This document shows, in pieces, positions 53,918 through 63,124 of a stretch of DNA of 64,000 nucleotides (position 1 is its first letter; each line of letters opens with the position of its first letter). The position numbers and the translations under genes are program-made. The stretch comes from Pelomicrobium sp036803785. GTDB taxonomy: Bacteria; Pseudomonadota; Gammaproteobacteria; Burkholderiales; UBA6910. The stretch spans positions 1 through 64,000 of the forward strand of contig NZ_DAIRTR010000002.1 in assembly GCF_036803785.1 (NCBI RefSeq), given 5' to 3'. A model generated the notes under the pieces. It was not told where the DNA came from and searched no databases. It saw only the letters and a list, made by a program, of their open reading frames with translations.

Positions 53918-54424
53918 TCACTTTCCGAGGCCTGCTTGCCCCGTGTCACGCAGGGCGGCGAGCAGGCCCTCGGTGGCCTCCTCGATCAAGTCCAGGACCC
54001 GCTCGAAGCCTTCGGGTCCTCCATAATACGGGTCCGGCACGTCACTGCCGCGCTCGCGCCGACTGTACTCGAGCAGCAGGCCCAGCTTGTGGCGATGCTC
54101 TTCCGGGCAGATCCGCTGCAGATGGGCCAGGTTATGTCGATCCATGGCCAGAATCAGGTCAAAGGTGACAAAGTCCTCTGCCCGGACTTTGCGCGCCACC
54201 AACCCTTCCAGGCAATAACCCCGCCCGGCGCCGGCCCTTCTGGCACGCGGATCCGCGGGCTCGCCCGCGTGATAGTCTCCATGGGTTCCCGCCGCCTCCA
54301 CGTGAATCCTCTCACCCGCGCCCGATTCCGCTAGGCGCCGGCGCATCACCGCCACCGCCATGGGCGAGCGGCAGATGTTGCCCATGCAGACGAAGAGAAT
54401 TTTTAGCTTGCCGTTTGCGTTCAT
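53918..54424 (-). CDS. Low-molecular-weight protein-tyrosine phosphatase
   Basis: A 168-residue LMW-PTP. The catalytic P-loop is CMGNICRSP (Cys-x5-Arg), and the acid/base aspartate is in DVPDPYYGG. It could dephosphorylate protein tyrosines in exopolysaccharide control, but no tyrosine kinase lies nearby. It is convergent with rne and the stop codons nearly meet. Confidence 0.9.
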   Translation of the reverse strand: MNANGKLKILFVCMGNICRSPMAVAVMRRRLAESGAGERIHVEAAGTHGDYHAGEPADPRARRAGAGRGYCLEGLVARKVRAEDFVTFDLILAMDRHNLAHLQRICPEEHRHKLGLLLEYSRRERGSDVPDPYYGGPEGFERVLDLIEEATEGLLAALRDTGQAGLGK

Positions 54425-54463
54425 CGCATGGCTTGTTAAGTGTCGGAAAGAAACGAGTTCCTC

Positions 54464-55480
54464 TCAGGCAAAATCAGCATCCAGCACGATACGATAGCGG
54501 GCTTTGCCGGCCCGTAAATGCTCCATTGCATCGTTTACGCGGCTCATCGGGAAACGCTCGACCTGGGGCGTGATGCCGTGGCGCGCGGCGAATGACAGCA
54601 TGGCGTCCATGGCGCTGCGCGGTCCTGTCGGAGAAGCCGATATGCTTTTTTGTCCCGCGAGCAGCTCCATGATGCTGAGGGGAATCGGCTCCAGCACCGC
54701 CCCAACCACGTGCAGCCTTCCCTTGGGCGCCAGCGTGGCGAGGAGTGCATCCCAGGCGAGCGGGACGTTGACCGTATCCAGGATCAGATCGAGGGAACCC
54801 GTGAGTGCTTTCATGGCGGCAGGGTCCCGGCTGGAGATCACCCGATGGGCTCCGAGCGCCTTGGCCTCTTCCCTTTTGACTTCGCTTGAGGTAAACGCCG
54901 TGATCTCGCACCCCCAGGCCCGTAGGAACTTGAGGGCCAAATGACCGAGACCACCGATGCCCACCACCCCCACCCGGTGGATGGGTTTGACATCGAACTG
55001 AAGCAGCGGAGCGAACACGGTGATTCCGCCGCATAGAAGGGGGCCAGCGGCGCTCACCTCCAAGCCCTGCGGCAAGGGCACTGCCCAAGCCCAGTGGACC
55101 CGCAATCGCTCGGCGAACCCGCCATGGCGCCCCACTATGGTGGGCTTGACGTCAGGACACAGGTGCTGGTCTCCCGCCAAGCAATGGAGGCAGTGCATGC
55201 AGCTCTGCGCGTTCCAACCCACGCCGACCCAGTCCCCTAACTTCAACCCCTTGGCATGTTCGCCTAAGTCAACCACGCGTCCCACCACTTCGTGGCCTGG
55301 GACAAAGGGAAAGACGGTCATGTCCCACTCGTTGTCTAGCATGGAAAGATCGGAGTGGCAGATGCCACAATGCTCCACTGCGATTTCCACCTCTTCCGGA
55401 CCGAGGACGCCAGCTTCGTACTCATACGCCTCGAGCGCGCCTGCGGGTTTGCGCGCCGCCCAAGCACGAACCTTGCTCAT
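54464..55480 (-). CDS. Zinc-dependent alcohol dehydrogenase, NADP-type CAD/YahK group
   Basis: A 338-residue medium-chain dehydrogenase. Catalytic zinc ligands are C38 in EHCGICHSD and the GHE motif (VPGHEVVG). The structural zinc has four cysteines in SCMHCLHCLAGDQHLC. The Rossmann motif is VGIGGLGHLALKF. It resembles broad-range cinnamyl-alcohol or aldehyde reductases using NADPH. It is divergent from mtnA, with a 71-bp shared upstream region. Confidence 0.9.
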   Translation of the reverse strand: MSKVRAWAARKPAGALEAYEYEAGVLGPEEVEIAVEHCGICHSDLSMLDNEWDMTVFPFVPGHEVVGRVVDLGEHAKGLKLGDWVGVGWNAQSCMHCLHCLAGDQHLCPDVKPTIVGRHGGFAERLRVHWAWAVPLPQGLEVSAAGPLLCGGITVFAPLLQFDVKPIHRVGVVGIGGLGHLALKFLRAWGCEITAFTSSEVKREEAKALGAHRVISSRDPAAMKALTGSLDLILDTVNVPLAWDALLATLAPKGRLHVVGAVLEPIPLSIMELLAGQKSISASPTGPRSAMDAMLSFAARHGITPQVERFPMSRVNDAMEHLRAGKARYRIVLDADFA

Positions 55481-55551
55481 TGATCTTCTCCTCTCTCGAA
55501 TCGAATGACTCCTATAATGCTCAAATCACAGATGACGTCTGTACAAGAGTA

Positions 55552-56625
55552 ATGCCCATTCCGAGTAAAGTGGAGACCCTGCGCTGGCGTGACGCCCGGT
55601 TGGAGCTTCTCGACCAGCGCCAGCTACCCGAGCGCATCGAATACGTGACCTGTGCGAACGCCGGGCAGGTTGCCCAGGCGATCCGCGCCATGGTGGTACG
55701 GGGCGCTCCGGCCATCGGCTGCGCTGCCGCCTACGGCATTGCCCTGGAAGGGCTGCGTTTCGCGGGGCAGGAGCGCCCAGCCTTCGATGCCGGCCTGGAG
55801 CGGGCGTTTCAGCTCCTCGCTCAAAGCCGGCCCACGGCGGTCAATCTGTATTGGGCGCTGGAGCGCATGCGCCGGATCTGGCGACAGTCCGGAAAGCGGC
55901 CTCCCGAGGCGATTGCCGCGGCTCTCCTCGCGGAGGCTCAGCAGATCTTCGCCGAAGACCTTCAAATCAATCTGGCGATCGGTGCCCACGGCGCGACCTT
56001 GGTGGCCCATGGGGCCCGGATTCTCACCCATTGCAACGCGGGGGCCCTCGCCACCGCAGGCCACGGCACAGCGCTGGGCGTCATCCGCTCTGCTCGCGCC
56101 CAGGGCAAGGAAGTATCGGTGGTGGCCACCGAAACGCGACCCTTCCTCCAGGGAGCCCGCCTGACCGCCTGGGAGATGACTCAGGAAGGCATCCCGGTGA
56201 CCCTGATAACCGACAATGCCGCCGGATACCTGATGGGCCGGGGCGAAGTGGATATGGTGGTAGTGGGCGCCGATCGGGTGGCGGCCAATGGAGACGTGGC
56301 CAACAAGATCGGCACCTACACCCTCGCCGTGCTGGCAGCGCGGCACCGCATCCCCTTTTATGTGGCTTGTCCTTTGTCCACCATCGATCGATCCGTGGCA
56401 CAGGGAGAGGCCATCCCCATCGAGGAGCGCCCAGCAGAGGAAGTCCTGGGTTACGGCGAGTGCCGCTGGGCGCCCCAGGGCGTGGTGGCGCGAAATCCTG
56501 CCTTTGACGTGACCCCTGCCGATTTGATCACGGGCCTGATCACCGAGAAAGGCGTCATCGCGCCGCCTGACCGGCGCAAAATCGAAGCCCTGTTCGGGTG
56601 CATCTTGCTTGAACGGCCTGGCTAG
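55552..56625 (+). CDS. mtnA: S-methyl-5-thioribose-1-phosphate isomerase
   Basis: A 357-residue isomerase of methionine salvage that converts methylthioribose-1-P to methylthioribulose-1-P. It has the eIF2B-like fold with VVRGAPAIGCAAAYG, LTHCNAGALATAGHGTALGV, ATETRPFLQGARLTAWEM, and the catalytic aspartate in VVGADRVAANGDVANKIGTY. The ATG at 55552 gives the conserved N-terminus. It overlaps the convergent SDR gene by 4 bp. mtnC is in the same window, 33 kb away, but no other pathway gene is. Confidence 0.94.
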   Translation: MPIPSKVETLRWRDARLELLDQRQLPERIEYVTCANAGQVAQAIRAMVVRGAPAIGCAAAYGIALEGLRFAGQERPAFDAGLERAFQLLAQSRPTAVNLYWALERMRRIWRQSGKRPPEAIAAALLAEAQQIFAEDLQINLAIGAHGATLVAHGARILTHCNAGALATAGHGTALGVIRSARAQGKEVSVVATETRPFLQGARLTAWEMTQEGIPVTLITDNAAGYLMGRGEVDMVVVGADRVAANGDVANKIGTYTLAVLAARHRIPFYVACPLSTIDRSVAQGEAIPIEERPAEEVLGYGECRWAPQGVVARNPAFDVTPADLITGLITEKGVIAPPDRRKIEALFGCILLERPG

Positions 56626-57362
56626 AGGGACATGCCCCCACTCACCTCGATGACCGCGCCGTTGATATAACTTGCCTCGTCCGAGGCAAGGAACGCGAAC
56701 GTAGCGGCGATCTCCTCTGGCTTGCCCAGCCGCCCCAGGGGGACTTTCTGTTCCATGGCAGCGAGCACTCGCTCGGGCACGGTGCTGAGGATGGGCGTCT
56801 GGATAAAGCCCGGACAGACGGCGTTCGCCCGGATGCCGCTTCGGCCCAACTCCCGAGCCCAGGTCTTCGTCATACCGATGACCGCGGACTTGCTTGCAGC
56901 GTAGTTGGTCTGGCCGAAGTTGCCATATAGGCCGACCACGGAAGAGGTGGTCAGGATGACCCCGGACTGCTGCGGGAGCATTGCCTCTACTACCGCCTTG
57001 GTGCAGTTGTAAACTCCTTTCAGGTTGATCTCGATCACCTGATCGAACTGCTCGTCGGTCATGTTTTTGAGCTGCGCATCGCGCACGATGCCAGCGTTGT
57101 TGACCAGGCAATCGATACGGCCGTACATCGCCACCATCTCTTTGACCATGCGCTCGATGCTGGCTCGATTGCGCACGTCCACGATAAACCCCACCGCCTC
57201 CCCGTCCGTCTGGCGGATTTCCCGGACCGTGTCATCCACCCACTCCGGTGTCACGTCGCACACCGCCACCCTGGCTCCTTCCTGGGCGAACTTGATCGCC
57301 GTCGCCTTGCCGATGCCCCGGCCGGCCCCCGTCACGATGCACACCTTCCCAGCAAGCCTCAT
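56622..57362 (-). CDS. Short-chain dehydrogenase, acetoacetyl-CoA reductase/FabG-like
   Basis: A 246-residue SDR with the NADP site TGAGRGIGKATA, NNAGIVRDAQLKNM, catalytic TSSVVGLYGNFGQTNYAASK and the closing INGAVIEVSGGMSL. It is a second FabG-type protein besides the one in the fab operon, so it may act as acetoacetyl-CoA reductase (PhaB) in polyhydroxybutyrate synthesis or on another substrate. No phaC or phaA is near. A 200-bp gap lies upstream before the L,D-transpeptidase gene. Confidence 0.85.
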   Translation of the reverse strand: MRLAGKVCIVTGAGRGIGKATAIKFAQEGARVAVCDVTPEWVDDTVREIRQTDGEAVGFIVDVRNRASIERMVKEMVAMYGRIDCLVNNAGIVRDAQLKNMTDEQFDQVIEINLKGVYNCTKAVVEAMLPQQSGVILTTSSVVGLYGNFGQTNYAASKSAVIGMTKTWARELGRSGIRANAVCPGFIQTPILSTVPERVLAAMEQKVPLGRLGKPEEIAATFAFLASDEASYINGAVIEVSGGMSL

Positions 57363-57562
57363 GCGTTTCCCTCCCGCGTTTGCTCGACGTCATGCTGCGC
57401 AACACTTGCGGCTTCCGAGTTTTATGCTGCGCAACAAGCCCGAACTGGCGGGGCACTTTACTCCAAAATTTCGCAGCGCACAATACAAAAGAAAAGTCAA
57501 ATTCTTTCAGAAATTCCAGGATTCCGGACAGAGCTCGAAAGCGCTTGGGCGCAGGTTAGAGT

Positions 57563-58063
57563 TCATGCTGCGGCGCAGGAGCCGCACTCCAGGATGTCAA
57601 CGGGGGTGCCTACCGGCACCCGATCGAATAGGTCGATCACGTCGACGTTGCGCATTCGAATGCATCCATGGGAGGCGGGAATCCCCATGGGGGCGGTATC
57701 CGGCGCACCGTGGATGTAGATGTAACGCCGCATGCTGTCCACCTCCCCAAGCCGGTTGTAGCCGGGCTCGCAGCCGCAAAGCCACAGGATACGGGTCAGA
57801 ATCCAGTCCCGATGGGGATAGCGGGCGGCCAGCTCCGGGGTAAAGAGCTCTCCGGTGGGACGCCGACCGACAAAGACGGTGTTGATGGGTTGGCCAGCGC
57901 CGATCTTCGCTCGGATCCGGTGCCGGCCCCGGGGGGTTTTAAAGCTGCCCATTCGTTCCCCGGTCCCGGCTGCGGCCGTGGACACGGGGTAGCGACGAAC
58001 GAGACGTTCGTCCTCAATCAGATCAAGCTGTTGGTCGCATATCCTAACAACGATCCTCAACAT
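57563..58063 (-). CDS. L,D-transpeptidase family protein (YkuD domain)
   Basis: A 166-residue YkuD-domain protein with the histidine in YIYIHGAPD and the catalytic motif SHGCIRMRNVDVI. No signal peptide or membrane helix is visible at the start (MLRIVVRICDQQLDLIED), so export, needed for peptidoglycan cross-linking, is not explained. It overlaps tadA by 20 bp. Short YkuD proteins without leader are seen next to tadA in betaproteobacteria. Confidence 0.85.
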   Translation of the reverse strand: MLRIVVRICDQQLDLIEDERLVRRYPVSTAAAGTGERMGSFKTPRGRHRIRAKIGAGQPINTVFVGRRPTGELFTPELAARYPHRDWILTRILWLCGCEPGYNRLGEVDSMRRYIYIHGAPDTAPMGIPASHGCIRMRNVDVIDLFDRVPVGTPVDILECGSCAAA

Positions 58064-58517
58064 TTTCTGCCCGTCGCCGCTGCGCGAAGAATTCCGTCAA
58101 CAGCCGAGCGCAATCTTCTGCCAGCAGCCCTCCTTCTACCTGGGTGTGATGGTTGAGGCGCGACTCCCTCGTCAAGTCCACCACGCTCCCGCAAGCGCCA
58201 GTCTTGGGGTCTCGGGTACCGTAGACTACGCGGCGGATGCGGGCATGGAAAATCGCTCCCAGGCACATGGTACAAGGCTCCACTGTGACGAAAAGCTCGC
58301 AGTCAGGCAGTCGATAGTTCTCGAGCCTAAGGGCCGCGTCCCGCAGAGCCAGCACCTCAGCGTGGGCGCTGGGGTCCCGCAGGCCGATGGGACTGTTGTG
58401 CCCTCGGCCCACGACTCGGCCATCTCTCACCACGACCGCCCCGACCGGCACCTCGCCCGCTTTCCAGGCCTCCCGGGCCAGGGTGATCGCCTGCCGCATG
58501 AAATCCGCGTCCGTCAT
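58044..58517 (-). CDS. tadA: tRNA-specific adenosine deaminase
   Basis: A 157-residue deaminase that changes A34 to inosine in tRNA-Arg(ACG). It has the zinc motif HAEVLALRDAA (His-Ala-Glu) and PCTMCLGAI (Pro-Cys-x2-Cys), VPVGAVVV near the start and a C-terminal helix. The end overlaps the L,D-transpeptidase gene by 20 bp. Confidence 0.94.
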   Translation of the reverse strand: MTDADFMRQAITLAREAWKAGEVPVGAVVVRDGRVVGRGHNSPIGLRDPSAHAEVLALRDAALRLENYRLPDCELFVTVEPCTMCLGAIFHARIRRVVYGTRDPKTGACGSVVDLTRESRLNHHTQVEGGLLAEDCARLLTEFFAQRRRAENVEDRC

Positions 58518-59053
58518 GGGGACCGTAGCTTACCGCTGCCTTCCCGCCTCGTGCCAGCCCTTTCGTACACGAAGGCAGGTCTTCCCCATGGCCGCAAGGC
58601 TCTGGCGCCTCGTTCCTTAAGCGTTCAAAACGCTCTAGCCCCTCGGAGGATAGAGAGCTTATCCCGGAATCCTTTGCCCCCAACTGCCAGGCTGCGAGCG
58701 GCGGCTTCTGACTCGTTGTGGCGGACATTGCCCTTCGCTTGGCCTACCGTAGCAACGGCGCTCTGCGTCGGGCCCCTCATCTCCCATCATTGCCGAAAAC
58801 GAGCAGCGTGACCCGGGGGGCGTTTTTTTTTTGCAAGCGGCTTGCATGTCTGTCCAGGTGCGCTCGCGGCTGCCGTGACATGAATGGAAAGCGGGCTCAT
58901 CCGGATCGAGCGCGAAGTATGATGCATCTGTTCGCATCCAGACAGTGGCAAGCCCGGCACGAGGGCGCCGCGCGGCCAACGGGTGAAGGCTTTCCCGGAT
59001 CAAGAGGAAAGGTGGCGCCGCACTGCCTCCTGCGGCATTGCGGCGGCCTCCTC
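58518..59053. other. Gap between tadA and guaA
   Basis: 536 bp without a supported gene. A T10 run lies near 58826-58835, followed by GCAAGCGGCTTGC, but this is not arranged as a terminator on either strand. No other structure was seen. Confidence 0.4.
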
Positions 59054-60616
59054 TTACTCCCACTCGATCGTGGCCGGGGGCTTGCCGGAGATGTCGTAGA
59101 CGACACGGTTGACGCCACGCACTTCGTTGATGATGCGGTTGGAGACACGGGAGAGGAGGCTATGGGGTAGCTCTGCCCAGCGGGCGGTCATGAAGTCCTG
59201 CGTCTCCACCGCGCGCAGCGCTACCACGTACTCGTAGGTGCGGCCGTCCCCCATGACCCCCACGGATTTGACCGGCAAGAACACGGCGAAGGCTTGACTC
59301 ACCTTCTCATACCATCCGGAGTTGCGCAGCTCTTCGATGAAAATGGCGTCTGCCTGGCGCAGGATGTCAGCGTATTCTCGCTTGACTTCCCCCAGAATCC
59401 GTACGCCGAGTCCAGGGCCGGGGAACGGATGGCGGAATACAATCTCCGGTGCAAGTCCCAAGGCAAGGCCTAACTCGCGCACCTCGTCTTTGAACAGCTC
59501 TCGCAGGGGTTCCAGGAGCTTGAGATGGAGCGTCTCCGGCAGCCCGCCCACGTTGTGGTGGGATTTGATGGTACGGGCTTTTTTGGTCTTCGCTCCAGCC
59601 GATTCGATGACATCGGGATAGATGGTGCCCTGGGCTAACCAGCGGGCGTTCCCGAGCTTTTCTGCCTGCTCTTGGAACACGTGCACGAACTCGCGCCCGA
59701 TGATCTTGCGCTTCTCCTCCGGGTCGCCCACCCCTGCTAGTGCTCGCATGAAGCGCTCGGAGGCGTCCACCATCAGCACCTTCACCCCCAGGTGACGGGC
59801 GAAGGTGTCCATGACCTGCTCGGCCTCGTGCAAGCGCAGCAACCCGGTGTCTACGAAGATGCAGGTAAGCTGGTTGCCAATCGCTCGGTGGATGAGGGCC
59901 GCGGCCACCGACGAATCTACGCCGCCGGACAGCCCCAGAATCACTTCGTCGCCGCCCACCTCGGAACGGATGCGACCCACCGCCTCCTCCACGTAGTCAG
60001 GCATGTTCCAGTCGGCTCGACAGCCGCAAATAGTATGCACGAAACGCTCTAGGATGGCCTTGCCTTGGAGCGTGTGGGTCACTTCCGGGTGGAACTGCAA
60101 ACCATAAAACCCGCGCGCCTCATCGGCCATGCCAGCGATGGGCGAAGCGGCGTTGCTAGCGATTACCTTGAAGCCCGGCGGCAGGTCGATCACCTTGTCG
60201 CCGTGGCTCATCCACACGTCCAGGAGGCTATGCCCCTCTGGAGTGACCCGGTCCTGAAGGTCGCGAAGCAGACGCGAGTGGCCCCGTGCCCGAACTTCGG
60301 CGTAGCCGAATTCCCGCACCTTGGAGCTTTCCACCACGCCTCCGAGCTGGGCTGCCATAGTCTGCATGCCATAGCAGATGCCCAGCACGGGCACCCCTAG
60401 ACGAAACACGATCTCCGGTGCCCGGGGGGGTGCCTCTTCGTACACCGATGCCGGCCCGCCGGACAAGATGATGCCCTTGGGAGCAAAGGTGCGAATGAAT
60501 TCCTCGGGAGCATCATAGGGATGGATCTCGCAATACACGCGACACTCCCGCACCCGGCGGGCGATGAGCTGGGTGTACTGGGAACCGAAGTCGAGAATCA
60601 GGATGCGATCGTGCAC
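59054..60616 (-). CDS. guaA: GMP synthase (glutamine-hydrolysing)
   Basis: A 520-residue enzyme that converts XMP to GMP with glutamine. The class I amidotransferase domain has the nucleophile in GICYGMQ and QFHPEVTHT (His, Glu). The ATP-pyrophosphatase domain has the PP-loop GLSGGVDSSVAAAL. The C-terminal dimerisation domain ends in the conserved PPATIEWE. GTG 60616 gives the standard N-terminus (VHDRILILDFGSQYTQLIA) but has no good ribosome site. ATG 60679, 10 bp after guaB, would add 21 residues and is the alternative. Confidence 0.93.
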   Translation of the reverse strand: MHDRILILDFGSQYTQLIARRVRECRVYCEIHPYDAPEEFIRTFAPKGIILSGGPASVYEEAPPRAPEIVFRLGVPVLGICYGMQTMAAQLGGVVESSKVREFGYAEVRARGHSRLLRDLQDRVTPEGHSLLDVWMSHGDKVIDLPPGFKVIASNAASPIAGMADEARGFYGLQFHPEVTHTLQGKAILERFVHTICGCRADWNMPDYVEEAVGRIRSEVGGDEVILGLSGGVDSSVAAALIHRAIGNQLTCIFVDTGLLRLHEAEQVMDTFARHLGVKVLMVDASERFMRALAGVGDPEEKRKIIGREFVHVFQEQAEKLGNARWLAQGTIYPDVIESAGAKTKKARTIKSHHNVGGLPETLHLKLLEPLRELFKDEVRELGLALGLAPEIVFRHPFPGPGLGVRILGEVKREYADILRQADAIFIEELRNSGWYEKVSQAFAVFLPVKSVGVMGDGRTYEYVVALRAVETQDFMTARWAELPHSLLSRVSNRIINEVRGVNRVVYDISGKPPATIEWE

Positions 60617-60689
60617 GGGATCGAGGCGCTTACGTGGAGCACATGGCAGCCCTACCGGTCCGGCTCGAGCGCTGGCCATGCTTCCCGGT

Positions 60690-62150
60690 TCAATCGACGT
60701 GGTAATTCGGTGCTTCCTTGGTGATCTGCACGTCGTGCACGTGGGACTCGCGGATGCCGGCGGAAGTGATCTCGACGAACTCCGCCTTGGCACGCAGCTC
60801 GTCGATGGTGGCACAGCCGCAATAGCCCATGGCCGAGCGCACCCCGCCGATCAGCTGATTGATTACGTTGACCACCGGCCCCTTGTAAGGCACGCGGCCC
60901 TCCACGCCTTCGGGCACCAGCTTGTCCGAGCTCATCTCGGCATCCTGAAAGTAGCGATCGCTGGAGCCCTGCTGCATGGCGCCCAGGGAACCCATGCCCC
61001 GATAAGTCTTGTAAGAACGGCCCTGGAACAGCTCGATCTTGCCTGGCGATTCTTCAGTGCCTGCAAACAGCCCTCCTAACATGACCGAATGAGCGCCGGC
61101 GGCCAGAGCCTTGGCCACGTCACCGCTATAGCGGATGCCCCCGTCGGCGATCAGGGGTACGCCGGTGCCTTCGAGGGCCTTGGCCACGTTAGCGATGGCC
61201 GTGATCTGGGGCACGCCCACGCCGGCCACGACCCGGGTCGTGCAGATCGACCCCGGGCCGATGCCCACCTTGACTGCATCGGCACCGTGGTCTACGAGGG
61301 CTTTCGCGGCAGCTGCGGTGGCGATGTTGCCGCCCACCACTTGCACTTGGGGGAACGTGCGCTTGACCCAGCGCACCCGGTCCAGGACTGCCTGCGAATG
61401 GCCATGGGCCGTGTCCACCACGATCACGTCCACGCCCGCTTCCACCAGGGCTGCGGCCCGCTCCTCACTGCCTTCGCCCACCCCGATGGCCGCCCCCACT
61501 CGCAGCCGTCCCAAGGCATCCTTGCAAGCGTTGGGATGCTCGCTGGACTTGAGGATGTCCTTCACCGTGATCAGCCCCCGCAACTCGAAGTTACTGTTCA
61601 CCACCAGCACTCGCTCCAGGCGATGCTTGTGCATCAGGGCCATCGCCTCCTCCAAAGGCGCACCCTCTCGCACTGTGACCAGCCGCTCCCGGGGAGTCAT
61701 GATGTTCCTGACCGGCTGGTCCAAACGGGTTTCGAACCGCAGGTCCCGGTTGGTGACGATGCCCACCACCCGGAGCCCTTCCACCACCGGCAGCCCGGAA
61801 ATCTTGTGCTCCCGCTGCAGCTCGAGCACCTTGCGCACCGTCATGTCGGGGGGGATGGTGATCGGATCTTTGACCACGCCACTTTCGAAGCGCTTGACCT
61901 TGAACACCTCCTGGGCTTGGGCCCGATCGGTCATGTTTTTATGGATGATTCCGATGCCACCCTCTTGCGCGATGGCGATGGCGAGGTCTGCCTCCGTGAC
62001 CGTGTCCATCGCAGCGGACACCAAGGGGATGTTCAGTTTGATTTCCCGGGTGAACCAGGTCTCCAGGCTGACTTCGCGGGGCAAAACGGTGGAGTGGGCG
62101 GGAACGAGCAGAACGTCGTCGAACGTGAGAGCCTTTTCGATGAGGCGCAT
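60690..62150 (-). CDS. guaB: Inosine-5'-monophosphate dehydrogenase
   Basis: A 486-residue enzyme that makes XMP from IMP with NAD+. A TIM barrel is split by a pair of CBS domains (residues 95-205), which sense adenine nucleotides. The catalytic cysteine is in GIGPGSICTTRVVAGVG, the flap has LVPEGVEGRVPYKG, and VDTAHGHSQAVL is the NAD/IMP region. It forms an operon with guaA, 10-73 bp downstream depending on the start. The AT-rich upstream DNA (62160-62260) probably holds the promoter, divergent from the DUF4124 gene. Confidence 0.96.
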   Translation of the reverse strand: MRLIEKALTFDDVLLVPAHSTVLPREVSLETWFTREIKLNIPLVSAAMDTVTEADLAIAIAQEGGIGIIHKNMTDRAQAQEVFKVKRFESGVVKDPITIPPDMTVRKVLELQREHKISGLPVVEGLRVVGIVTNRDLRFETRLDQPVRNIMTPRERLVTVREGAPLEEAMALMHKHRLERVLVVNSNFELRGLITVKDILKSSEHPNACKDALGRLRVGAAIGVGEGSEERAAALVEAGVDVIVVDTAHGHSQAVLDRVRWVKRTFPQVQVVGGNIATAAAAKALVDHGADAVKVGIGPGSICTTRVVAGVGVPQITAIANVAKALEGTGVPLIADGGIRYSGDVAKALAAGAHSVMLGGLFAGTEESPGKIELFQGRSYKTYRGMGSLGAMQQGSSDRYFQDAEMSSDKLVPEGVEGRVPYKGPVVNVINQLIGGVRSAMGYCGCATIDELRAKAEFVEITSAGIRESHVHDVQITKEAPNYHVD

Positions 62151-62322
62151 TTTTTCCTACCTGCCACAAAATATCATTATACCGACCCGACGCCCGGAGG
62201 GTAAATGTCGATTCGACATTAACTTTTAAATACAATCAATTGACAAGAAAGTAAAATCGTGTAGGCTGTAGGGCGTTTGCATCAACGTCCTGCCCCGTCG
62301 GGCAAGGCAAGGAGCGGATCGC

Positions 62323-62787
62323 ATGACCTTCACGATGAGGGGGCTGGTGGCGGCAACCCTGGCTCTGTACACCCTGCCGTGCTTTGCGGACCTCTACAAG
62401 TGCAGCGATACGCAAGGCCGGGTGTATTACACGGATCAGCCATCCGCTCGCTGCCTCCAAGCAGGAACGGCCATCAAGACGCCCCTCCCGGCCCAAGCGC
62501 CTGCAGAGAAGGCCGCCTCCCCGGCGCCCAAAAGCCTCCAAGAGCAGGAGCTGGAGTTCAGAAAGCGCCGGGCGGAGCGCGCAGAAGCGGAGCTCAAAGC
62601 ACAACAAGAGGCCCAACTCAAGGCCCAGAATTGCGACGCTGCCCGGACCAACCTGGCAAGCTATACTCAGGCCGGACGGGTGTTGCGCTTCACGCCCCAG
62701 GGCGAGCGGGAGTATCTAAGCGACGAACAGCGGGCCGAGGAGGCCGAGAGGTGGCGCAAGGAGGTGGCCAAATGGTGCGACCATTGA
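62323..62787 (+). CDS. DUF4124 domain protein, exported
   Basis: A 154-residue protein with a signal peptide (MRGLVAATLALYTLPCFA), a DUF4124 domain (DLYKCSDTQGRVYYTDQPSARC) and a long charged coiled-coil region (residues 65-110, rich in Glu, Arg, Ala). The final part has two further cysteines. DUF4124 proteins are periplasmic or secreted and of unknown function. The gene is divergent from guaB. Confidence 0.85.
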   Translation: MTFTMRGLVAATLALYTLPCFADLYKCSDTQGRVYYTDQPSARCLQAGTAIKTPLPAQAPAEKAASPAPKSLQEQELEFRKRRAERAEAELKAQQEAQLKAQNCDAARTNLASYTQAGRVLRFTPQGEREYLSDEQRAEEAERWRKEVAKWCDH

Positions 62788-62821
62788 GGCCCTCTGTCAC
62801 GGGCGACTCGCAGTCGCTGGA

Positions 62822-63124
62822 CTAGCCTTCCGACTTGCGCCGGCCAATCGCTTCCGCCCGCCGGCGCCGGACCTCCTTGGGGTCGGCGATCAGCGGGCGG
62901 TAGATTTCCACTCGGTCCCGATCGTTGAGCGGCGCGTCCAGCCGGCTAAGCTTGCCGAACACGCCCACCTTGTTTTTCGTCAGATCGATCTCGGGAAAAT
63001 CTTGGAGGATCCCGGAACGCTCGATGGCTTGCTGCACGGTGGTGCCTGGGGGCACGGTGATCTGCTTGAGCCGCTGCAGGTGCGGCATAGCGTAGACCAC
63101 TTCCACCGTCAGCTCATCGCTCAT
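62822..63124 (-). CDS. ratB: RnfH/RatB family protein (UPF0125)
   Basis: A 100-residue ubiquitin-like-fold protein of the RnfH family. It opens VEVVYAMPHLQRLKQITVPPGTTVQQAIE, with the typical DRVEIYRPLIADPKEVRRRRA at the end. Its role is unclear. The start overlaps the ratA stop (ATGA), and the pair with smpB is a conserved proteobacterial cluster. Confidence 0.9.
   Translation of the reverse strand: MSDELTVEVVYAMPHLQRLKQITVPPGTTVQQAIERSGILQDFPEIDLTKNKVGVFGKLSRLDAPLNDRDRVEIYRPLIADPKEVRRRRAEAIGRRKSEG

Noticed and set aside
58820..58850. T10 run with GCAAGC/GCTTGC as a terminator
   Set aside because: The hairpin is on the wrong side of the T-run for the plus strand, and the minus strand has an A-run instead.
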